From Thermoplasmata archaeon (GTDB lineage Archaea; Thermoplasmatota; DTKX01; VGTL01), in NCBI GenBank assembly GCA_038851035.1, contig JAWCLH010000027.1, positions 1-38,339 of the forward strand: DNA of 38,339 bases, in the 5' to 3' direction. The position numbers and the translations under genes are program-made. Under the pieces are notes generated by a model. It saw only the letters and a program-made list of their open reading frames with translations, was not told the DNA's origin and searched no databases. Shown one piece after another: positions 15,601-21,734 of the stretch; position 1 is the stretch's first letter; every line of letters begins with the position of its first letter.

Positions 15601-17456
15601 GTTCCGAGGGACCAGGCGTGGAGGACGGGCGTGATATTCCCGTCCTTTGTCCACAGGCGGATGCGCAGGCGTATCGATTCATGCACGCCGGGGTCGACCA
15701 TCACATGGTCGCCGGTCTTCAGGCCGCTCTGAAGGACATACCCCTCTTGCCCGTCCAGAACATCAAGTTCGAAGCCCGTGGTGTTGAAGGGTGAGCGTCC
15801 AGCGTGAGGGAGAGTGATGCAAAGGCAGACGGACCCGTACGTGGCAGCGAAGCACGGTATCTCGGGACCAGTTAGCTCCCCCGAAGTGTATGCGTAAATC
15901 GGCTCGCCGAGGAGCTTCATGTGCAGCTCGGGAGGCACGGCCCTCCAGTCGGACCACGCGATGGTGATGTTGCCTGAGGGGAGAAGGAGGCACGCGGGCG
16001 ACTCCTCGGACCATTTCTCCGCGGAGGCGAGCGCTTCCGTACCGATGGTTTCGAAGGTGAGGGTGAGCCTCTTGAAGTATACGTCCGCCCCGCCTGAGCG
16101 CCTGTCCTCCCACGCCACTACCGCACCCAGCAACTCATCTGTGGAGATAGAGGGCCGGAGCTGGTCGCCAGGAGCTGTGCATATCGGCTCCTCTGGGCCA
16201 GCGGCGCTCCCATCGGCCTCCAGCCTTCGGGCCTTTATATCGCTCCCGCACCCTCCTCTCGTGTCCTCCCAGACCACCATCCACCTCCCATCACCTAGAG
16301 CGGCGGCCGCGGGCGAGCTCTGGTTTCCATGGGCATTACAGATGGTGAAAGGGGAGGTGAGGGGCACGGCCGCGCCGTCCAGCATGACGCCATCGATATC
16401 GACGCCAGTGGAATTGGTCCAGTTCTCCCAGACCATAGCAAAGCCACCCGCAACGGTGCAGACCGAGGGCGACTTCAGGTCGAATAGCTCGTTCGAGAAG
16501 GATATCTCATCCTTGAGAGGCGCACCTGTGTAGTCGAGGAGTCGTGCCCTGATTCCGTAGGTCTTTCCGCTTCTAGAGTCCTCCCAAGCGGCGAGGAGAG
16601 TCCCCCCGGGGCCTGCAGTGACCGAAGGTTTCTCCTGCTCCCCCTCCGTTGTGCAGACGACGAACTCCTCCCCCACAGGGCTTCCCCATCTGTCGTACCT
16701 CCTCCCGAAAATGTCGAAGTCACCGTTGCGCTCGTCCTGCCACAGCACATAGAAGTTCCCGAGAGCGTCCGAGGTAATCGCGGGACTGTGCTGGTGGCCG
16801 CGCGCGTTGCATACTGCAATCTCGGGGCCGGAGGTGAAATCTGAGTAAAAGAATCTGGCATAGATGTCCAGGTCGCTCCCGGAGCGATAGTCTTCCCAGA
16901 CCATTATGAAGGTGCCGAGAGGGCCGCGGGCGATCCTGGGACGGTATTGCCCCTTATTGGTGGGCGAGACCGCGCGATCCCCCTTCAGCTCCTGGTAGAG
17001 AGGACCACGCGCCAGCCTGACGCCGTCGGAGATGTTCAAGTTCTCGGAGCGGCCTAATCGGAACTCGGCATCTGTGCTCTGGGCCCAGCGCCCCGAGGCC
17101 GGGGCAAGAGAGACGCTCCCGCCCCGCACCGTCACGTTCCGGAGGTTCTCACAGGCAAGGAAGTCCGCGTCATCAGTGTCCGTCCTGCCGCCCAAACTCC
17201 TCGTGGGCAAGCCCTGAAGGGATAGACCGGCGACGTTTATGCAGGCTGCGCCGGGAAGCGCGATACTCACAGGTGTGATGTTTCCGCCAGTAGGTCCGAA
17301 CCTCGCAATTCCCTCCACTTCGCCACTGGAAAATGTGGAGAGGCTTGTATCGCTCAGAGTGGAGGGTAGCTGTGGGAGTTGGGCGAGGCAGATAAGGAGC
17401 GCCGCTAGAAGGCGCGTGCTACAAATAGAGGGGGCATCCCACCGAGTGAAGCGCAT
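12615..17456 (-). CDS. Giant surface protein: two seven-blade propellers and three PKD/Ig-like domains
   Basis: A 1613-residue secreted, membrane-anchored protein with no function I recognise. A signal peptide covers about 1-35. Fourteen repeats of about 52 residues, each centred on a V-x-W-x-D-x-R-x-G strand-turn followed by D-I-x-x-R and V-C-T-x-x-G-x-Q, fall in two blocks of seven. The key aromatic residues are at 187, 239, 291, 343, 396, 449 and 501, and at 686, 738, 791, 843, 900 (Tyr), 953 and 1010. Seven blades each strongly suggests two beta-propellers. Between them (about 515-665) and after them (1030-1285) are beta-rich segments. Three PKD/cadherin-like domains follow (about 1290-1375, 1385-1470, 1475-1562), then a transmembrane helix (1572-1594) and a basic tail. 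The start has a TAGGAG-like ribosome binding site and shares a divergent AT-rich promoter. Ligand binding or adhesion is inferred. Confidence 0.85.
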   Translation of the reverse strand: MRFTRWDAPSICSTRLLAALLICLAQLPQLPSTLSDTSLSTFSSGEVEGIARFGPTGGNITPVSIALPGAACINVAGLSLQGLPTRSLGGRTDTDDADFLACENLRNVTVRGGSVSLAPASGRWAQSTDAEFRLGRSENLNISDGVRLARGPLYQELKGDRAVSPTNKGQYRPRIARGPLGTFIMVWEDYRSGSDLDIYARFFYSDFTSGPEIAVCNARGHQHSPAITSDALGNFYVLWQDERNGDFDIFGRRYDRWGSPVGEEFVVCTTEGEQEKPSVTAGPGGTLLAAWEDSRSGKTYGIRARLLDYTGAPLKDEISFSNELFDLKSPSVCTVAGGFAMVWENWTNSTGVDIDGVMLDGAAVPLTSPFTICNAHGNQSSPAAAALGDGRWMVVWEDTRGGCGSDIKARRLEADGSAAGPEEPICTAPGDQLRPSISTDELLGAVVAWEDRRSGGADVYFKRLTLTFETIGTEALASAEKWSEESPACLLLPSGNITIAWSDWRAVPPELHMKLLGEPIYAYTSGELTGPEIPCFAATYGSVCLCITLPHAGRSPFNTTGFELDVLDGQEGYVLQSGLKTGDHVMVDPGVHESIRLRIRLWTKDGNITPVLHAWSLGTSIDETFDVPNGGTFSGTRVRDGELELEDDGVLKALGGDVAVKSGETDSYQVAVAKLQDGSGDYVAVWQEGSGPSADIMARRFSSSGEPVSAEIPVCTAPGLQEEPSVAVDLNGVIIVVWADNRSGRDRDIYCRRFDPYGVPLGVELLVCGTAGDQTSPEVATDLQNSFVIVWTDHSQAYSSIYIAKYTPDCKLLHSATEVAWTQHNILQPALATDGYNRIIVAWADYRAGTGGNYDIYAAILDPECEPVPGGREIAVCTRPGAQFSPALAVDGTGSFIVAYADAMNPLDANVLARRFDRSGSPVTGELVISSQPGDQGEPSVVFDDDGNFIAVWHSLGDGFDVLGRHFGPSGAPLGPEFVVCNVKNVEGEPADQMHPVIAGGPENEFVVAWVDNRPKYDMDIWAKTYGFPGHVTSGTYLSPAYDLVHTPLSLDNAGWQASLPPGTSVSVSIRTGPDGSRWSDWEPVPASSGPLSTPPARFVQWALVLSTAEKTFTPSVESFFVRYTTYATNGSLTSPPLNLTFSVDEVAVSWRASLNGGGLVVEASVDDGATWMSSNNGAPASVRGLSPRPVLRYRVFMYSNGSSSPVLEEVNISWLLESCPLDPWLDIGGDGSREWSFEGRFNQTVRLNRLEDVLNGLLAASGATGTVLLPVVLHSSAAGLIKVFDLVINLNTPPEILSWSPEAGELEIIEGERVSFWVEARDRDGDALSYVWSVNGRPLGKRGDFLFTTDFSSRGTYEIRAEVSDGPSAVNRTWTVRVLNLNRPPELNWFPEGRVVINETESATFWVVVADPDGDNISVVWLLDGSVVYSGAVYEYSTGYESSGEHKVSVLVSDGEAVVGHNWSVTVLNRNRPPGIVSCIPERAVEVRLRRGATASFSVEAVDPDGDELRFAWKINGRTVQGEDRPVFVCGRGLEPGVYTVSVEVSDGLASVYGHWSLRVVPGGGAATGAGAPALLLAAAGGLALVAVALVALLRTRQRQRGPDTRPRRSER

Positions 17457-17500
17457 ATCTCGAAATGCTCCTAAACGCCTCCTCCCAACGGCCTATTCTC

Positions 17501-17510
17501 TTTTTAAATA
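17501..17510 (-). promoter_or_regulatory. TATA box of the giant surface protein in a divergent AT-rich promoter region
   Basis: On the minus strand TATTTAAAAA predicts transcription from about 17480, giving a 24-nt leader that contains TAGGAG ahead of the ATG at 17456. The 17500-17600 stretch is strikingly AT-rich compared with its surroundings. Confidence 0.5.
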
Positions 17511-17556
17511 TTCGATACATATATGAACAATTCCCTACAAAAATTTTTATTAATAA

Positions 17557-17566
17557 CTTTAATAAC
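17557..17566 (+). promoter_or_regulatory. TATA-like box for the cadherin-like repeat protein
   Basis: CTTTAATAAC predicts transcription from about 17588, just before the ATG at 17601. This supports the 17601 start over the upstream in-frame ATG at 17523. Confidence 0.45.
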
Positions 17567-17600
17567 TACAATGATATTACATATAGCTGAGGTTGTTGAT

Positions 17601-19934
17601 ATGAAAACAGGCACAGCTGTGGTCGCAAGTCTCGTGATTGCACTCTCTGCAGTCCTGACAGCCGCGCCTGCGTCCGCCTGCCATGGGCAGACGGTCGAGG
17701 TAGTGGGCTTGAACACCTCCTGGACCGATAACAATATGTCCCCAAACACAGTCACCCTTGAGCCGCCGACCCAGACCGTAACACCTGGACAGTCGTACGA
17801 GTATCACATCAAAATGACTCTCACCCCGGGCTGCGGCTCGAATTACTTCCTCTACGCCTCCCTCGGCACCGTGCCCGCGGGCTGGAGGGCGACCTACACC
17901 ACCGGCCCGGGCGGAACCGGGGACGATCTAAGCAATGTGGATAACAAGGCGTGCGGGAACGGGAACGTCGTGATAAATGCTTATTTAAACGTCACGGCTC
18001 CGGATTGGGCTGGGGAGGGAGAGACGGCCATAATAACCGCCATGATCGGCGCGGACGACAACGCCCGTAACGACAAAGACCTGGTCTATGTGAAGACCAG
18101 AACGAAGGTTCATATACCTGACCCGCCAGTGGTCGTTGCCAACCCCATTCCAGACTTCGAGATGCCGGAGGACACCGAGGACAGCACACGCATAAACCTC
18201 GCAACGGTCTTCAAGGACACCGACAACGACCCGATCACCTTCGGCGTGAACACCCCCAACCACTTCACCGTCAAGATTCTCGGCGATGGGCGCGTAACAA
18301 TAGCCCCGAACAAGGACTGGAACGGTATGGAGGTGCTTAGCTTCTGGTGCACAGATGGTATCACCAGGGCCTACGACGACGTAGCTGTGACCGTCACGCC
18401 CGTCCCAGACCCGCCGGTGGTCGCCGCCCCGATGAAGGACTTCGCCATCCCCGAGGACGGGGAGGACGGAACCACCGTCACGCTCAGCAGGGTCTTCTAC
18501 GATGCCGACGTTCCCTACGGCGACAGGTTGACCTACACATTCACTGGTCAGGAGAACATTAGCGTCACAATCAAAGCGGACACGAAGGTTCTCTTCAGAC
18601 CGCCTCCTGGGTGGTCCGGAAAGGAGACGATCGTCTTCACGGCCAGGGACCTCTCAGGGGCGAGTGTTTCTGATGACGTCGAGGTTCTGGTGACGGACTC
18701 CAGCCGCCCACCATATATCAGGATGTCGGTCAGAGATGTGACAATAAAGGAGGATGGGAGCGACTCCTCGATAGACCTCAAGGAGGTCTTCGCGGACTCC
18801 GACGCCGACAGCGTGCTTGAGTTCGGCTGCGAGGGCGCGTCGTCGATTCACGTGGAAATCTCAAACGGCGTGGTTACCCTAACCCCGGCCCCGAACTGGA
18901 ACGGCGTCGAGGTGCTCCAGTTCTGGGCCTCCGATGGAATGTTCAGCCCCGTGTTCGACGATTGCAAGGTGACTGTGACTCCGGTCAACGACCCGCCATT
19001 CCAAAAAGAGCCCCTGAGCATCGAGTTTGAGGAAGACTCCTCTCCCGATACGATTTTCCTAGATAAATACTTCGGGGATGTGGACGGCGACAAGCTGACC
19101 TACTCCACTAGGTCCCCCCAGGGGCTGACGGTCACCATCTACTCCCGGACGAACGAAATGTCCCTCTCCCCGGCCCTGAACTTCAACGGCGAGCTCACAA
19201 TTAGCCTGAAGGTCAGCGACGGGCAGGACGAGATTCAGGTAACCGTCCCAGTGAGAATTATCTCCGTTGATGACCCACCGATAATAACCGACTGGCTCCC
19301 CGGCGGGAACGTGGTCTGCACCGAGGGTGACGAGCTAACCTTCAAGGTCAGCGCTGTTGATGTGGACGGCGACGAGCTCGGCGTGCTCTGGGAAATCGAC
19401 CAGTGCTTCACCCACCTGAAGAGGTTCGAAGACAAGTTCGAGATTAAGGTAAAGGCTCTCGCGGAGAACGGCCTCGGACCCGGCACCTGGACCTTGACGG
19501 CGTGGGTGGATGGCGGCGAGAAGGCCTCCGTCCCCCACTCGTGGAGCGTTACCGTGAGGCACGGAAACCGCCCCCCCTCCACTCCGGTCATAACATCCCC
19601 GGACCCCTCGAAGAACTACACCTCCGCACAGGAACTTACATTCTCGGCGAGCTCCGAGGACCCCGATGGGGACCTCCTGAGCTACAGATGGCTCATAGAC
19701 GGCGTCGAGGTCTCCACCAGCCAGAGCTTCTTGACGAAGCTCCCCGTGGGGCTCCACAAGGTCAAGGTCACGGTCTCCGATGGGAGGGGAGGAGTTGCGG
19801 ATTCACAAGAGATGATGATAAATATCCTCAAGCCGCCGAAGAGGGGCGGCGCGGGTAGCACCCCCGGGTTCGAGGCTCTAGCGCTGGCCAGTGCGCTGGC
19901 GGCCACGGTAGTTCTCCTCCGCAAGAGGAAATAG
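17601..19934 (+). CDS. Cadherin-like repeat surface protein with PGF-CTERM-like sorting tail
   Basis: A 777-residue surface protein counted from the ATG at 17601, which begins a canonical signal peptide (MKTGTAVVASLVIALSAVLT, cleavage near ASA-C). The frame is open from 17523, but those 26 residues come from the AT-rich promoter. An N-terminal beta domain (about 30-180) is followed by four cadherin-like 90-95-residue repeats (about 182-272, 274-371, 373-466, 468-560), each with an E-D-x-x-D/S start, NWNG-type turn, SDG and a closing PVNDPP-type linker. Two PKD/Ig-like domains follow (about 562-660, 662-745). The end is tripartite: a TPGF motif (754-757), a hydrophobic stretch and RKRK. This matches PGF-CTERM signals processed by archaeosortase A and replaced by a lipid anchor. 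Acidic DxDxD turns suggest calcium binding. Confidence 0.87.
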   Translation: MKTGTAVVASLVIALSAVLTAAPASACHGQTVEVVGLNTSWTDNNMSPNTVTLEPPTQTVTPGQSYEYHIKMTLTPGCGSNYFLYASLGTVPAGWRATYTTGPGGTGDDLSNVDNKACGNGNVVINAYLNVTAPDWAGEGETAIITAMIGADDNARNDKDLVYVKTRTKVHIPDPPVVVANPIPDFEMPEDTEDSTRINLATVFKDTDNDPITFGVNTPNHFTVKILGDGRVTIAPNKDWNGMEVLSFWCTDGITRAYDDVAVTVTPVPDPPVVAAPMKDFAIPEDGEDGTTVTLSRVFYDADVPYGDRLTYTFTGQENISVTIKADTKVLFRPPPGWSGKETIVFTARDLSGASVSDDVEVLVTDSSRPPYIRMSVRDVTIKEDGSDSSIDLKEVFADSDADSVLEFGCEGASSIHVEISNGVVTLTPAPNWNGVEVLQFWASDGMFSPVFDDCKVTVTPVNDPPFQKEPLSIEFEEDSSPDTIFLDKYFGDVDGDKLTYSTRSPQGLTVTIYSRTNEMSLSPALNFNGELTISLKVSDGQDEIQVTVPVRIISVDDPPIITDWLPGGNVVCTEGDELTFKVSAVDVDGDELGVLWEIDQCFTHLKRFEDKFEIKVKALAENGLGPGTWTLTAWVDGGEKASVPHSWSVTVRHGNRPPSTPVITSPDPSKNYTSAQELTFSASSEDPDGDLLSYRWLIDGVEVSTSQSFLTKLPVGLHKVKVTVSDGRGGVADSQEMMINILKPPKRGGAGSTPGFEALALASALAATVVLLRKRK

Positions 19935-19999
19935 AGAGAAGGCCCCGGACAAAGGGAGATGCGGCGCGGAAGAGAGGTTGATGGAGGGAATTCTCCACT

Positions 20000-20008
20000 A
20001 AATATTTA
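20000..20008 (+). promoter_or_regulatory. TATA box for the first activator ATPase
   Basis: AAATATTTA is centred about 33 nt before the ATG at 20037, predicting transcription from about 20030 and an almost leaderless message. This places the true start at 20037, not at the earlier in-frame codon at 19959. Confidence 0.5.
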
Positions 20009-20036
20009 TCGAACCTTCATTATCGGTGCTTCCGTC

Positions 20037-20804
20037 ATGACCGCAGCCGGGGTTGATGTCGGTTCAATAGCCACCAAAGCTGTTCTCCTCGCCGATGGCA
20101 GAATGCTCGCACACGCTACCAGACCGACCGGCCTAGACGCCGCGGGCGCCGCGCTCGGGGCGCTTGAGGAGTGCTGCGGGGCCGCTGGAGTCTGCAGGGA
20201 GGACCTGGTAGCGATTGTGGCGACGGGCAATGGAAGGAAGGCGATTCCTTTCGCAACGAAGGAGGTCTCCGAGATAATGGCCTTCGCGAAGGGGGCCCGG
20301 CACCTCCTGCCGCAGGTGAGGACCGCTATCGACCTAGGTGGCCAGGGAATTCGAGTTATTTCAATGAGCGAGCAGGGGACGGTGGTCAAGTTCCTGACCA
20401 ACGACAAGTGCTCGACGGGCACGGGCTGCTTCCTCGAGGTGATGGCGGCGGCGCTTGACACAAAGACTGAGGAGCTTGGGAGGCTCGCGCTCGCCTCGAA
20501 GGTGCACCACAACATCAGCAACACCTGCACCGTGTTTGCGGAGTCGGAGGTGGTATCGCTCGTCGCGAGGGGGAAGAACAGGGAGGACATCATCGCCGGC
20601 CTCCTCGACGCCATGGCGGCCAAGGTAAAGACGATGGTCAACCAGCTCGGGCTCAGGAGGGAGGTCTTCTTCGGCGGCGGAGTGGCGAGGAACGAGGGGG
20701 CCGTGAGAGCATTAGAGGGGGCGCTAGGGGTCCCGCTCCATGTGCCCGATAACCCGGACGTCATAGGGGCACTCGGCGCGGCGCTCAGCGCGGGGGTGAG
20801 GTGA
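20037..20804 (+). CDS. HgdC/YjiL-family [4Fe-4S] activator ATPase, divergent copy
   Basis: An ASKHA-fold ATPase of the BadF/BadG/HgdC family. Active members form a homodimer bridging one [4Fe-4S] cluster and use ATP to fire single low-potential electrons into a partner reductase or dehydratase. From the ATG at 20037 it has 255 residues. The phosphate-1 motif GVDVGSIATKAV (5-16), cluster cysteines C125 (NDKCSTGTG) and C164 (NTCTVFAESEV), and the adenosine loop GGGVARN (213-219) are present. Two usually conserved spots differ: GGQD is GGQG (G104 instead of Asp) and TGYGR is TGNGR (63-67). C131 is an extra cysteine near the cluster. These changes may weaken ATP hydrolysis. The second copy follows 66 nt downstream, so they are likely cotranscribed and could form a heterodimer. 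Confidence 0.88.
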   Translation: MTAAGVDVGSIATKAVLLADGRMLAHATRPTGLDAAGAALGALEECCGAAGVCREDLVAIVATGNGRKAIPFATKEVSEIMAFAKGARHLLPQVRTAIDLGGQGIRVISMSEQGTVVKFLTNDKCSTGTGCFLEVMAAALDTKTEELGRLALASKVHHNISNTCTVFAESEVVSLVARGKNREDIIAGLLDAMAAKVKTMVNQLGLRREVFFGGGVARNEGAVRALEGALGVPLHVPDNPDVIGALGAALSAGVR

Positions 20805-20870
20805 GGTGGCCGGCGGGTGCATGGTGCGGGGCTCCGGCGCGGCGCGGATGCAGGCGGTGGAGGGGTGGCC

Positions 20871-21671
20871 GTGATAACCGCTGGAGTGGACGTTGGCTCG
20901 ACCTACACGAAGGTCTCAATTCTGGCCGATGGTAAGGTCGTCGGCTACGCAGTCGTGCCAACGGGCGCGGACGCGGAGGCGGCGGCGGCGGAGTGCCTCA
21001 AGAGAGCCCTCGAGATGGCGAGGCTGAAGAGGCCGGACGTGCAGTACATCGTCTCCACGGGCTATGGAAGGAAGCTTGTCCAGCTCACGATAGCCAATGA
21101 GTCCGTCAGCGAGATAATGGCCAACGCTGCCGGAACGAGGTTCATCGCTGCGGACAAAGGCATACGCACCATTTTGGACATCGGAGGGCAGGACACGAAA
21201 ATAATATCCCTTGATGCAAAGGGGAACATGGTCAAGTTCCAAATGAACGACAGGTGCGCCGCCGGAACCGGCCGCTTCCTCGAGGTCATGGCTAGGGTTC
21301 TCGAGATACCACTCGACCAGCTCGGCCCGGAGAGCCTGAAGTCCAAGAACCCGGTCACAATCAGCAGCACCTGTACCGTCTTCGCAAAGTCCGAGGTGGC
21401 GTCGATGCTCGCGCGCAGGGTGCCCAAGGAGGACATCGCCGCAGGAATCCATAAGTCAATGGCGGAGAGGATGGCGATAATGGCGAGGAAGGTCGGTGTG
21501 GTGGAGAGGGTCTTCTTCGACGGGGGTCCTGCGAGGAACATCGGTATGCGGAAGGCGATGGAGGACGAACTTAAGGTGAAGCTCGTGGTCCCGGAGATGC
21601 CGCAGATAGTGACCTCGATAGGCGCCGCGCGAATCGCCGCGGAGAGGGCGGCAGCTAAGGGGGCGGGGTAG
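20871..21671 (+). CDS. HgdC/YjiL-family [4Fe-4S] activator ATPase, canonical copy
   Basis: The second ASKHA activator, 266 residues from the GTG at 20871, which has a GGAGGGGTG ribosome binding site immediately upstream. The open frame begins at 20817, but the extra 18 residues are Gly/Arg-rich and do not belong to the fold. All hallmark motifs are intact: GVDVGSTYTKV (5-15), TGYGRK (63-68), DIGGQDTK (103-110), cluster cysteines C129 (NDRCAAGTGRF) and C168 (STCTVFAKSEV), and GGPARNIG (218-225). It is expected to be the working ATP-dependent electron donor, most plausibly for the double-cubane-type reductase encoded about 7 kb downstream on the same strand. No HgdA/HgdB dehydratase pair is nearby. 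Confidence 0.92.
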   Translation: MITAGVDVGSTYTKVSILADGKVVGYAVVPTGADAEAAAAECLKRALEMARLKRPDVQYIVSTGYGRKLVQLTIANESVSEIMANAAGTRFIAADKGIRTILDIGGQDTKIISLDAKGNMVKFQMNDRCAAGTGRFLEVMARVLEIPLDQLGPESLKSKNPVTISSTCTVFAKSEVASMLARRVPKEDIAAGIHKSMAERMAIMARKVGVVERVFFDGGPARNIGMRKAMEDELKVKLVVPEMPQIVTSIGAARIAAERAAAKGAG

Positions 21672-21689
21672 GCGCTTTTACGCGCCCGC

Positions 21690-21708
21690 AAATATATATG
21701 CGCGCATA
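21690..21708 (+). promoter_or_regulatory. Promoter with palindrome for the beta-helix/polyferredoxin/reductase unit
   Basis: The TATA-like AAATATATAT (about 21690-21699) predicts transcription from about 21721. It overlaps a perfect 12-bp palindrome TATGCGCGCATA (21697-21708). The 14-nt leader holds a strong ribosome binding site, GAGGAGGA. This looks like the promoter of a separately regulated transcript starting at 21735. Confidence 0.5.
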
Positions 21709-21734
21709 CAATTCTGTTTCAGAGGAGGAATTAG

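Noticed and set aside
17523-17600. Earlier ATG start of the cadherin-like protein
   Set aside because: It would put a second hydrophobic stretch before a perfect signal peptide and lies within AT-rich promoter DNA; the ATG at 17601 has a TATA box at the right distance.
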